A stretch of DNA of 64,000 bases. Origin: Osedax frankpressi. Taxonomy: Eukaryota; Annelida; Polychaeta; Sabellida; Siboglinidae. Where the stretch lies: positions 1,900,880-1,964,879 of the forward strand of contig OZ038316.1 in NCBI GenBank assembly GCA_964035775.1, written 5' to 3'. A program made the translations under genes and the position numbers. Under the pieces are notes generated by a model. It made no database searches. It was not told where the DNA came from and saw nothing but the letters and a program-made list of their open reading frames with translations. Below, one piece after another: positions 1-11,517 of the stretch. The first letter of the stretch is position 1. The number at the start of each line of letters is the position of its first letter.

Positions 1-3000
1 AACTACCATTACTTACATTAGCAACTACCATTACTTACATTAGCAACTACCATTACTTACATTAGCAACTACCATTACTTACATTAGCAACTACCATTAC
101 TTACTTTAGCAACTACCATTACTTACTTTAGCAACTACCATTACTTACATTAGCAACTACCATTACTTACTTTAGCAACTACCATTACTTACATTAGCAA
201 CTACCATTACTTACATTAGCAACTACCATTACTTACATTAGCAACTACCATTACTTACATTAGCAACTACCATTACTTACATTATCACCTACCATTACTT
301 ACATTAGCAACTACCATTACTTACATTAGCAACTACCATTACTTACATTAGCAACTACCATTACTTACATTAGCAACTACCATTACTTACTTTAGCAACT
401 ACCATTACTTACATTATCACCTACCATTACTTACATTAGCAACTACCATTACTTACATTAGCAACTACCATTACTTACATTAGCAACTACCATTACTTAC
501 TTTAGCAACTACCATTACTTACATTATCACCTACCATTACTTACATTAGCAACTACCATTACTTACATTAGCAACTACCATTACTTACTTTAGCAACTAC
601 CATTACTTACATTATCACCTACCATTACTTACATTAGCAACTACCATTACTTACATTAGCAACTACCATTACTTACATTAGCAACTACCATTACTTACTT
701 TAGCAACTACCATTACTTACATTATCACCTACCATTACTTACATTAGCAACTACCATTACTTACATTAGCAACTACCATTACTTACATTAGCAACTACCA
801 TTACTTACATTAGCAACTACCATTACTTACATTAGCAACTACCATTACTTACATTATCACCTACCATTACTTACATTAGCAACTACCATTACTTACATTA
901 GCAACTACCATTACTTACATTAGCAACTACCATTACTTACTTTAGCAACTACCATTACTTACATTAGCAACTACCATTACTTACATTAGCAACTACCATT
1001 ACTTACTTTAGCAACTACCATTACTTACATTAGCAACTACCATTACTTACATTAGCAACTACCATTACTTACATTAGCAACTACCATTACTTACATTAGC
1101 AACTACCATTACTTACATTAGCAACTACCATTACTTACATTAGCAACTACCATTACTTACATTAGCAACTACCATTACTTACATTAGCAACTACCATTAC
1201 TTACATTAGCAACTACCATTACTTACATTAGCAACTACCATTACTTACATTAGCAACTACCATTACTTACATTAGCAACTACCATTACTTACATTATCAC
1301 CTACCATTACTTACATTAGCAACTACCATTACTTACATTAGCAACTACCATTACTTACATTAGCAACTACCATTACTTACTTTAGCAACTACCATTACTT
1401 ACATTATCACCTACCATTACTTACATTAGCAACTACCATTACTTACTTTAGCAACTACCATTACTTACTTTAGCAACTACCATTACTTACATTAGCAACT
1501 ACCATTACTTACTTTAGCAACTACCATTACTTACATTAGCAACTACCATTACTTACATTAGCAACTACCATTACTTACATTAGCAACTACCATTACTTAC
1601 TTTAGCAACTACCATTACTTACTTTAGCAACTACCATTACTTACATTAGCAACTACCATTACTTACATTAGCAACTACCATTACTTACATTAGCAACTAC
1701 CATTACTTACTTTAGCAACTACCATTACTTACTTTAGCAACTACCATTACTTACTTTAGCAACTACCATTACTTACATTAACAACTACCATTACTTACAT
1801 TAGCAACTACCATTACTTACATTAGCAACTACCATTACTTACTTTAGCAACTACCATTACTTACTTTAGCAACTACCATTACTTACTTTAGCAACTACCA
1901 TTACTTACATTAACAACTACCATTACTTACATTAGCAACTACCATTACTTACTTTAGCAACTACCATTACTTACTTTAGCAACTACCATTACTTACTTTA
2001 GCAACTACCATTACTTACATTAACAACTACCATTACTTACATTAGCAACTACCATTACTTACATTAGCAACTACCATTACTTACTTAGCAACTACCATTA
2101 CTTACTTTAGCAACTACCATTACTTACATTATCACCTACCATTACTTACATTAGCAACTACCATTACTTACTTTAGCAACTACCATTACTTACATTAGCA
2201 ACTACCATTACTTACATTAGCAACTATCATTACTTACATTAGCAACTACCATTACTTACTTTAGCAACTACCATTACTTACATTAGCAACTACCATTACT
2301 TACATTAGCAACTACCATTACTTACATTAGCAACTACCATTACTTACATTAGCAACTACCATTACTTACATTAGCAACTACCATTACTTACATTAGCACC
2401 TACCATTACTTACATTAGCAACTACCATTACTTACATTAGCAACTACCATTACTTACATTAGCAACTACCATTACTTACATTAGCAACTACCATTACTTA
2501 CATTATCACCTACCATTACTTACATTAGCAACTACCATTACTTACTTTAGCAACTACCATTACTTACATTAGCAACTACCATTACTTACATTATCACCTA
2601 CCATTACTTACATTAGCAACTACCATTACTTACATTAGCAACTACCATTACTTACATTAGCAACTACCATTACTTACTTTAGCAACTACCATTACTTACA
2701 TTAGCAACTACCATTACTTACATTAGCAACTACCATTACTTACATTAGCAACTACCATTACTTACATTAGCAACTACCATTACTTACATTAGCAACTACC
2801 ATTACTTACATTAGCAACTACCATTACTTACATTAGCAACTACCATTACTTACATTAGCAACTACCATTACTTACATTAGCAACTACCATTACTTACATT
2901 AGCAACTACCATTACTTACATTAGCAACTACCATTACTTACATTAGCAACTACCATTACTTACATTAGCAACTACCATTACTTACATTAGCAACTACCAT

Positions 3001-4446
3001 TACTTACATTAGCAACTACCATTACTTACTTTAGCAACTACCATTACTTACATTAGCAACTACCATTACTTACATTAGCAACTACCATTACTTACATTAG
3101 CAACTACCATTACTTACATTAGCAACTACCATTACTTACATTAGCAACTACCATTACTTACATTAGCAACTACCATTACTTACATTAGCAACTACCATTA
3201 CTTACATTAGCAACTACCATTACTTACTTTAGCAACTACCATTACTTACATTAGCAACTACCATTACTTACATTAGCAACTACCATTACTTACATTAGCA
3301 ACTACCATTACTTACATTAGCAACTACCATTACTTACTTTAGCAACTACCATTACTTACATTAGCAACTACCATTACTTACATTAGCAACTACCATTACT
3401 TACATTAGCAACTACCATTACTTACATTAGCAACTACCATTACTTACATTAGCAACTACCATTACTTACATTAGCAACTACCATTACTTACTTTAGCAAC
3501 TACCATTACTTACTTTAGCAACTACCATTACTTACATTAGCAACTACCATTACTTACATTAGCAACTACCATTACTTACATTAGCAACTACCATTACTTA
3601 CATTAGCAACTACCATTACTTACATTAGCAACTACCATTACTTACATTAGCAACTACCATTACTTACATTAGCAACTACCATTACTTACTTTAGCAACTA
3701 CCATTACTTACATTAGCAACTACCATTACTTACTTTAGCAACTACCATTACTTACATTAGCAACTACCATTACTTACATTAGCAACTACCATTACTTACA
3801 TTAGCAACTACCATTACTTACTTTAGCAACTACCATTACTTACATTAGCAACTACCATTACTTACTTTAGCAACTACCATTACTTACATTAGCAACTACC
3901 ATTACTTACATTAGCAACTACCATTACTTACATTAGCAACTACCATTACTTACATTAGCAACTACCATTACTTACTTTAGCAACTACCATTACTTACATT
4001 AGCAACTACCATTACTTACATTAGCAACTACCATTACTTACATTAGCAACTACCATTACTTACATTAGCAACTACCATTACTTACATTAGCAACTACCAT
4101 TACTTACATTAGCAACTACCATTACTTACTTTAGCAACTACCATTACTTACATTAGCAACTACCATTACTTACATTAGCAACTACCATTACTTACATTAG
4201 CAACTACCATTACTTACATTAGCAACTACCATTACTTACTTTAGCAACTACCATTACTTACATTAGCAACTACCATTACTTACATTAGCAACTACCATTA
4301 CTTACATTAGCAACTACCATTACTTACATTAGCAACTACCATTACTTACATTAGCAACTACCATTACTTACATTAGCAACTACCATTACTTACATTAGCA
4401 ACTACCATTACTTACTTTAGCAACTACCATTACTTACTTTAGCAAC
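1..4446. repeat. 22-bp minisatellite array (about 200 copies)
   Basis: The unit is 22 bp, with core ACCATTACTTACATTAGC followed by AACT. It repeats from base 1 to the gap with near-perfect period. Three unit types are interspersed: the ACATTAGC form, an ACTTTAGC form, and a form with ATTATCACC in place of ATTAGCAAC. Single-base variants (ATTAACAAC, CTATCATT) are rare, and one unit at about 2090 is shortened (TTACTTAGC). Both edges are open: the window begins inside the array and the gap cuts the other side. On the minus strand, which is the sense strand of the neighbouring guanylate cyclase gene, every unit contains GTAAGT, the consensus 5' splice-donor hexamer. The array probably lies within an intron of that gene, or just beyond it. 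No coding potential is seen. Confidence 0.98.
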
Positions 4447-4646
4447 NNNNNNNNNNNNNNNNNNNNNNNNNNNNNNNNNNNNNNNNNNNNNNNNNNNNNN
4501 NNNNNNNNNNNNNNNNNNNNNNNNNNNNNNNNNNNNNNNNNNNNNNNNNNNNNNNNNNNNNNNNNNNNNNNNNNNNNNNNNNNNNNNNNNNNNNNNNNNN
4601 NNNNNNNNNNNNNNNNNNNNNNNNNNNNNNNNNNNNNNNNNNNNNN
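4447..4646. other. Assembly gap (200 N)
   Basis: Exactly 200 N, a round placeholder, so the true gap length is unknown. It ends the 22-bp array. The sequence resumes with unrelated C-rich text (CCCACACCCTACACCC). Confidence 0.99.
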
Positions 4647-4720
4647 CCCATACCCACACCCTACACCCTATCCTACGATGTCAAAGGGGATCTCGACGTA
4701 TGTTATTGACCCAGTCTGAC

Positions 4721-4863
4721 CTCCTGTAATGAAGTCTGAGTCCGTCTGGAGTCTCGTTGTCACAAAAGAAAGATGGCGGTTTCATTCTCGGATACGTGAA
4801 TCTCAAATATTCGTGAAGATTATCTAATCCATTGAGGAAGTCTCTTAAGTGACGACCTAACAC
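4721..4863 (-). CDS. Gyc88E: Gyc88E-like coding exon 4 (heme-ligand exon)
   Basis: It follows the acceptor TGACCAG, starts VLGRHLRDF and contains the proximal-heme His. It runs through [13 protein letters not shown] to LHYR plus two bases. The donor GTCAGA is at 4720-4715. The 143 bp fit phase 0 in and phase 2 out, giving an expected LHYRS at the next junction. Confidence 0.87.
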
Positions 4864-5718
4864 CTGGTCAGGGGTATGGAATGTAGGGGGTGTGGTTTGT
4901 GAAGGGGCGTGGCTTACGAGTGGCATAACTTATGAACGGGAAATTGACACCACGTTAGGTCGTGCATTGTGAATTTACCGATATTCTATTGTTACAGAGG
5001 ATGTATTGTTACGGAAATGTTATTGTTATGAATCTTTCTCCGCATTACTGACCTTCAGTGTTTTACCATATCCTGCATGATCGATATATTCGACGAAAGC
5101 ACCTCCCACATATTGCATAACCTCATCGTTGTCGATACCAAGCACGTCAATGGAAACAGCTAAATGTAAAATTGCTAAATTTAGTGCCCGAATAACATAA
5201 AATGTCAATATTTCATAATTTGAATAGCAAAATAAGTGAAATGTTATCAAAAAGACAATATAATGATATTATAGTGAATATAAATATCTGAATTTAATTA
5301 TTTAAAGTTATACACTTTACATTGTGCATAGAACAATGCATAACATACAATAGACACTGTAGAGTGAACACTATATTAATGTGTTCAAAAGAAACGGTAC
5401 ACGGCTAAACCTAGCGTGACGCGGGCAGACTACAAAAGAATTGTTACCAACATAGAATACGTTCAATAATGGTTTCGCTGTATCTATTGCCCACAACGAA
5501 GGTGTCGTATCGGATACCGGCCTTCTTGATGATCTGGTATTGTTACATCATTAGTGTACGGTGCGATAGTGTGGCATTAGTGGCGTATTGTAGTGACCAT
5601 TGTCATTAATTAATAACTAATAATTAATAAATCAACTTTTGATAACCAATTCCCATTTCTCTACTCCAAATTTAGATTTAACAGCGACTGCAATTCCTTC
5701 AAGTATTAGTCCGTACAT
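4721..5718 (-). CDS. Gyc88E: Soluble guanylate cyclase, Gyc88E-like (atypical, H-NOX heme domain); first four coding exons, 3' part missing
   Basis: Cytosolic cyclases of this family make cGMP from GTP and are controlled by gas binding to a heme in the N-terminal H-NOX (HNOB) domain. Only that domain is present here. Exons on the minus strand are 5718-5647, 5533-5452, 5159-5053 and 4863-4721. They join in phase to about 135 residues, starting MYGLILEG, the usual start of beta-type and Gyc88E-type subunits. The proximal heme ligand is the His of DNLHEYL, residue 104 in this model (His105 in vertebrate beta1). The stretch [20 protein letters not shown] is nearly the Gyc88E version, as I recall it. 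LHYR plus a split Ser codon begins the Y-x-S-x-R heme-propionate motif; its Arg would be in the next exon. The HNOBA, coiled-coil and catalytic domains are absent and should lie left of the gap and minisatellite. The Gyc88E group is reported to sense oxygen; applying that here is inference. Splice sites are read by eye. Confidence 0.85.
5053..5159 (-). CDS. Gyc88E: Gyc88E-like coding exon 3
   Basis: It encodes [19 protein letters not shown] and then [15 protein letters not shown], matching the H-NOX VLG..EF...G..FV.F...GY segment. The acceptor is TTTACATTTAG and the donor GTCAGT lies at 5052-5047. An in-phase alternative acceptor 15 bp upstream (exon from 5174) would add five residues. Confidence 0.82.
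5452..5533 (-). CDS. Gyc88E: Gyc88E-like coding exon 2
   Basis: The acceptor is ATACCAG and the exon starts [12 protein letters not shown]. It contains NRYSETIIE, the H-NOX Y-x-E segment. The donor is uncertain. GTTGGT at 5451 leaves one base and gives a gapless match to the Gyc88E spacing (from memory). GTATTC at 5460 would shorten the exon by 9 bp in the same phase. Confidence 0.75.
5647..5718 (-). CDS. Gyc88E: Gyc88E-like coding exon 1
   Basis: It has 24 codons from the ATG at 5718, starting [13 protein letters not shown] and ending KWEL, with a donor GTTATC at 5646. Reading on through the donor meets a stop after four more codons. The start is chosen because MYG is the conserved N-terminus of H-NOX guanylate cyclases. 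Confidence 0.85.
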
Positions 5719-6101
5719 ATTTAATGTTGTCAGCTATGAGTTGGTATTAGTGAATTAGTGTTTAGAGATAATGAGTTTAGTATTAGTGAATTAGTGAGTT
5801 TATAACATTACAATTTCTAACCCTACAAATATGGATACGTTCTTTAAAAGATAATAATGTTCAGAATTTAAGATTTGAAGATCTTTTGGATTGAAAAATA
5901 ATCTGAATTACGTTTTCATTTTATTCTTCATTTATTCACAATTTCTGTTTAACGGAAATAGTAATTAGTAAAACGATATTAAGAAGTCTTGACTAGTGGT
6001 TTTACAGTTTGATCGATATTGTCAATCAAAAGACACATTTATCTTAAGGTTATCTTCTTATCATTACCGAATATCAAGGGACATATATAATGAGTTTAGA
6101 A

Positions 6102-6102
<1 letters not shown>
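5719..6102. other. Upstream region of Gyc88E-like gene, no gene seen
   Basis: AT-rich unique sequence that should hold the 5' UTR and promoter of the minus-strand cyclase gene. A short direct repeat (AGTATTAGTGAATTAGTG, twice between about 5744 and 5802) is the only structure I see. I could not place a TATA box or transcription start with confidence. Confidence 0.5.
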
Positions 6103-6134
<32 letters not shown>

Positions 6135-6175
6135 TATATGTGTATATATACATATATATATATATATAAATATAT

Positions 6176-6269
<94 letters not shown>

Positions 6270-6290
6270 ATACATGTATATGTACACATA
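6103..6290. repeat. (TA)n microsatellite with TGTATATG interruptions
   Basis: About 190 bp of TA dinucleotide with two near-identical TATGTATATGTATATA interruptions, which suggests internal duplication. 6291-6485 after it is AT-rich with nothing recognisable. Confidence 0.95.
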
Positions 6291-6489
6291 TTGCGGTATT
6301 CTTAGAATAAATAAGAATTATTAATACTTGTGAATTACATTTGGTAAGATGTCTTTTATTATGTAATCACGTGTCTTTGTGACAGCTAGAATTCAACGAT
6401 AACACAATAACACAATTATGCATTATATAATTTGTAAATCTCATACATGATATTATAATGCAGGAATTATTGATTATAATGTTGACATT

Positions 6490-8461
6490 GGATGTGTGTA
6501 GTGAGGTGTGTAGGGTGTGTGTAGGTGTGTAGGAGATGTGTAGTGAGGTGTGTAGGAGGTATAGGAGGTGTGTAGGAGGTGTGTAGGAAGTGTGTAGTGA
6601 GGTGTGTAGGAGGTGTGTAGTGAGGTGTGTAGGGTGTGTGTAGGTGTGTAGGAGGTGTGTAGGAGGTGTGTAGGAGGTGTAGGAAGTGTGTAGGAGGTGT
6701 GTAGGAAGTGTGTAGTGAGGTGTGTAGGAGGTGTAGGAAGTATGTAGGAGGTGTGTAGGAAGTGTGTAGTGAGGTGTGTAGGAGGTGTGTAGGAGGTGTG
6801 TGTAGGTGTGTAGGAGGTGTGTAGTGAGGTGTGTAGGGTGTGTGTAGGTGTGTAGGAGGTGTGTAGGAGGTGTGTAGGAGGTGTAGGATGTGTGTAGGGT
6901 GTGTGTAGGTGTGTAGGAGATGTGTAGGAGGTGTGTAGGAGGTATGTAGGAGGTGTGTAGGTGTGTAGGAGATGTGTAGTGAGGTGTGTAGGAGGTGTGT
7001 AGGTGTGTAGGAGGTGTGTAGGAGGTGTGTAGGTGTGTAGGAGATGTGTAGTGAGGTGTGTAGGGTGTGTGTAGGTGTGTAGGAGATGTGTAGTGAGGTG
7101 TGTAGGAGGTGTGTAGTGAGGTGTGTAGGAGATGTGTAGGAGGTGTGTAGGAGGTATGTAGGAAGCGTGTAGTGAGGTGTGTATGTGTGTAGGAGATGTG
7201 TAGGAGGTGTGTAGGAGGTATGTAGGAAGCGTGTAGTGAGGTGTGTAGGAGGTGTGTAGGTGTGTAGGAGGTGTGTAGGAGTTGTATAGGAGGTGTGTAG
7301 GAGGTGTGTAGGTGTGTAGGAGGTGTGTAGGAGGTGTAGGAGGTGTGTAGGAGGTGTGTAGGAAGTGTGTAGTGAGGTGTGTAGGTGTGTAGGAGATGTG
7401 TAGGAGGTGTGTAGGAGGTGTGTAGGTGTGTAGGAGGTGTGTAGGAAGCGTGTAGTGAGGTGTGTAGGAGGTGTGTAGGTGTGTAGGAGGTGTGTAGGTG
7501 TGTAGGAGGTGTGTAGGAGGTGTGTAGGAGGTGTGTAGGAGGTGTGTAGGTGTGTAGGAGATGTGTATGAGGTGTGTAGGAGTTGTGTAGGAGGTGTGTA
7601 GGTGAGTAGGAGATGTGTAGGAGGTGTGTAGGTGTGTAGGAGATGTGTAGGAGGTGTGTAGGAGGTATGTAGGAAGCGTGTAGTGAGGTGTGTAGGAGGT
7701 GTGTAGGTGTGTAGGAGATGTGTAGGAGGTGTGTAGGAGGTGTGTAGGAGGTGTGTAGGTGAGTAGGAGATGTGTAGGAGGTGTGTAGGTGTGTAGGAGA
7801 TGTGTAGGAGGTGTGAAGGAGGTGTGTAGGAGTTGTGTAGGAGGTGTGTAGGAGGTGTGTAGGAGGTGTGTATGTGTGTAGGTGTGTAGGTGTGTAGGAG
7901 GTGTATAGGTATGTAGGAGGTGTGTAGTAGGTGTGTATGATGTGTAAGAGGTGTATAAGAGGTGTGTAGGAGGTGTGTAGGATGTGTGTAGGAGGTGTGT
8001 AGGTGTGTAGGAGATGTGTAAGAGGTGTGTAGGAGGTGTGTAGGATGTGTGTAGGAGGTGTGTAGGTGTGTAGGAGATGTGTAGGAGGTGTGTAGGAGGT
8101 GTGTAGGAGGTGTGTAGGTGTGTAGGAGGTGTGTATGTGTGTAGGAGGTGTGTAGGTGTGTATGAGGTGTGTAGGTGTGTAAGAGGTGTGTAGGAGGTGT
8201 ATAGGTGTGTAGTTGGTATGTAGGTGTGTAGGAGGTGTATAGGTGTGTAGGAGGTGTGTAAGAGGTGTGTAGGTGTGTAGGAGGTGTGTAGGGGTGTAGT
8301 TGGTGTGTAGATGTGTAGGAGGTGTGTAAGAGGTGTGTAGGTGTGTAGGAGGTATGTAGGAGGTGTGTAGGAGGTGTGTAGGTGTGTAGGAGGTGTGTAG
8401 GAGGTGTGTAGGGGTGTAGTTGGTGTGTAGGTGTGTAGGAGGTGTGTAAGATGTGTAGGAG
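6490..8461. repeat. GTGTAGGAG-type degenerate minisatellite (2 kb)
   Basis: Mixed short units are built on GTGTAGG: GTGTAGGAG, GTGTAGTGAG, GTGTAGGT and GTATAGG. There is no fixed period over long distances, but longer blocks recur (for example the TATGTAGGAAGCGTG-containing block at about 7150, 7210 and 7670). The plus strand is G/T-rich with many GG pairs. 8462-8575 beyond it is unique AT-rich sequence with no gene seen. Confidence 0.97.
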
Positions 8462-8575
8462 TAGGGTTCTAATGAGAATAATGGGAAAAATAATCTATTT
8501 TTAGATATGCTTTATAAGATAATCGAGGTATTTAATTAGTATTAAGTTTTCTTAGGATATATGCAAGGTAAGTAA

Positions 8576-8690
8576 ATGTGTGAGGGTGTGTAGGTATATA
8601 TGTGAGGGTGTGTATGTATATGTGCGAGTGTGCGAGTATGTGTGCGTATGTGTGTGTGCGTAAGTGTGTAGGTGTATGAGATTTGAAATA
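8576..8690. repeat. Imperfect TG/TGTA tract, probable LINE 3' tail
   Basis: TGTGAGGGTGTGTAGG and TGTGCGTATG type repeats. They abut, on the minus strand, the 3' end signature TCTAAATAAAT shared with two other LINE ends in this window, so I read the tract as that LINE's simple-repeat tail. Confidence 0.75.
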
Positions 8691-9930
8691 TTTATTTAGA
8701 CATATATTTCAAACCGATTTGTTAATCTAATATTTATTATAAGAAATTAAACCGTGTTTCAAAAGAAATACATTATTGTGATAACAATAGTGTAAAGAAT
8801 GTATTCTTATATTAAGTGTAAGGAGAATAAGAGGACAGATAATATTGTAGGAAGGTAACGAGGATGGTAGTGGATTGAAATATAAATGTTTCAGTGTATC
8901 GGATATAAATGAGTAGGAGTTAGTCAGTTGTTTGTAGATGAAAGCTCAGTGATAAATCAGATAAGAGGTTGAGTTGGGGCATTGTCTTGTAGGTCACAGA
9001 AGAGTTCAACAAAATGTTTAATTTCTTTTTTAAGGATTTTGTAAAGAATTTTTGGATTCCTAAGATTGGGCAAATGTGTAGGAATGTTTGTTTTTGTAAA
9101 GTCAGTGTTTTTATTATTAAGTTTGTTAGTTGATCATAATGTTCTATAAAGGGTTTGTATGATATCCTTTATTGAGAGTAGTTTGCAAACTTACTTCCTT
9201 TCTTTAAATATTAGCTATGTCATGTGTTTAATGCTGAAGTATGAGAGTGTTTTGGAAGTTTATTGAAAATAAAACCTAAATTGTTTATTATTTTATTGTC
9301 AGTTGAAATATATTTGTTGTAGTTTTTGTGATATAATGTTACAGTAATCTAAATGAATTATTATAGTTGGTGCAATACGTATTTTAGTGCGTGTTTATTT
9401 AGTAGGTTATGTATTTGTTTAATTGGCATGAGTGTGTATTTATATGTTTTGATAATAGATGATATTTTGGATCTAAACGAGAGTGTCAAATTTTACACCG
9501 AGATAATTAACAGTCATCTATAATGTACGTCCATATTTATTTATTTTTATTTTATAGAAATGTTCGTTGGAGTTTATTATTATTAGGGAATATTATGGTT
9601 TTAGTTAAAGTAAGTTTCAAGGTCAGTTTTTAGTTTATTGACACTTGTAAGTGATTTGTTCAGTGTTGCAAAGTTAGTTTTAATATAGACTCGTGTATGC
9701 TTTGTGTCTATATTATAGTTAATACTCCTGAATCAGGATATACATTAATGGTATTTCTGATTTTTATTATGAATGTTATGATACTGAAGTAGTATTTTAT
9801 CAGAATTATTATGATGATATCGATACCAAGTGATTTCAGTTTAAAATAGAGGATGTTATAGATAATAATATTAATTATAGCCTCGTTAAGTTGAAAAGGA
9901 GTTTGGTTTACGTCCGTGCTTGTTTTTGAG
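8690..9930 (-). mobile_element. Decayed CR1/L2-type LINE fragment
   Basis: Read on the minus strand, fragments of a non-LTR reverse transcriptase appear in the expected order: a degenerate YADD-TQLYI-like block followed by IKTNFATLNKSLTSVNKLKTDL at about 9600-9720, an LGVKFDTLV block (LGv.fd) at about 9490, and IHLDYCNIISQKL (the LDYCNSLL block) at about 9330-9360. Many stops and frame changes separate them, so it is an old, dead copy. The 3' end is about 8690, where it runs into a TG tract; the 5' end is lost near the 12-bp array at 9937. Placement in the CR1/L2/Rex group rests on the LDYCN and LGV motifs. Confidence 0.6.
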
Positions 9931-9936
9931 TGACAT

Positions 9937-11517
9937 CATTATTAGTTAGGTAGTTAGTTAGGTAGTTAGTTAGGTAGTTAGTTAGGTATTCAGTTAGGTA
10001 TTCAGTTAGGTATTCAGTTAGGTATTCAGTTAGGTATTCAGTTAGGTATTCAGTTAGGTATTCAGTTAGGTATTCAGTTAGGTATTCAGTTAGGTATTCA
10101 GTTAGGTATTCAGTTAGGTATTCAGTTAGGTATTCAGTTAGGTATTCAGTTAGGTATTCAGTTAGGTATTCAGTTAGGTATTCAGTTAGGTATTCAGTTA
10201 GGTATTCAGTTAGGTATTCAGTTAGTTATTCAGTTAGGTATTCAGTTAGGTATTCAGTTAGCTATTCAGTTAGGTAGTTAGTTAGGTAGTTAGTTAGTTA
10301 GTTAGTTAGGTAGTAATTAGGTAGTTAGTTAGGTATTCAGTTAGGTATTCAGTTAGGTATTAAGTTAAGTAGTAATTAGGTAGTTAGTTAGGTATTCAGT
10401 TAGGTATTCAGTTAGGTATTCAGTTAGGTATTCAGTTAGGTATTCAGTTAGGTATTCAGTTAGGTATTCAGTTAGGTATTCAGTTAGGTATTCAGTTAGG
10501 TATTCAGTTAGGTATTCAGTTAGGTATTCAGTTAGGTATTCAGTTAGGTATTCAGTTAGGTATTCAGTTAGGTATTCAGTTAGGTATTCAGTTAGGTATT
10601 CAGTTAGGTATTCAGTTAGGTATTCAGTTAGGTATTCAGTTAGGTATTCAGTTAGGTATTCAGTTAGGTATTCAGTTAGGTAGTTAGTTAGGTAGTTAGT
10701 TAGGTAGTAATTAGGTAGTTAGTTAGGTATTCAGTTAGGTATTCAGTTAGGTATTAAGTTAAGTAGTAATTAGGTAGTTAGTTAGGTATTCAGTTAGGTA
10801 TTCAGTTAGGTATTCAGTTAGGTATTCAGTTAGGTATTCAGTTAGGTATTCAGTTAGGTATTCAGTTAGGAATTCAGTTAGGTATTCAGTTAGGTATTCA
10901 GTTAGGTATTCAGTTAGGTATTCAGTTAGGTATTCAGTTAGGTATTCAGTTAGGTATTCAGTTAGGTATTCAGTTAGGTATTCAGTTAGGTATTCAGTTA
11001 GGTATTCAGTTAGGTATTCAGTTAGGTATTCAGTTAGGTATTCAGTTAGGTATTCAGTTAGGTATTCAGTTAGGTATTCAGTTAGGTATTCAGTTAGGTA
11101 TTCAGTTAGGTATTTAGTTAGGTATTCAGTTAGGTATTCAGTTAGGTAGTTAGTTAGATATTCAGTTAGGTATTCAGTTAGGTATTCAGTTAGGTATTCA
11201 GTTAGGTATTCAGTTAGGTATTCAGTTAGGTATTCAGTTAGGTATTCAGTTAGGTATTCAGTTAGGTATTCAGTTAGGTATTCAGTTAGGTATTTAGTTA
11301 GGTATTCAGTTAGGTATTCAGTTAGGTATTCAGTTAGGTATTCAGTTCGGTATTCAGTTAGGTATTTAGTTAGGTATTCAGTTAGGTATTTAGTTAGGTA
11401 TTCAGTTAGGTATTCAGTTAGGTATTCAGTTAGGTAGTTAGTTAGGTAGTTAGTTAGGTAGTTAGTTAGGTAGTTAGTTAGGTAGTTAGTTAGTTAGTTA
11501 GTTAGGTAGTTAGTTAG
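9937..11517. repeat. 12-bp GTTAGGTATTCA / GTTAGGTAGTTA array (left block)
   Basis: The unit is GTTAGGTA followed by TTCA (main form) or GTTA (edge form), about 130 copies. The GTTA form is enriched at both ends, and a block with the AGTAATTAG variant occurs twice (about 10310-10380 and 10705-10770), marking a 395-bp internal duplication. Each unit contains TTAGG. The array continues on the far side of the inserted R2-clade element (13977-14069). Confidence 0.97.
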
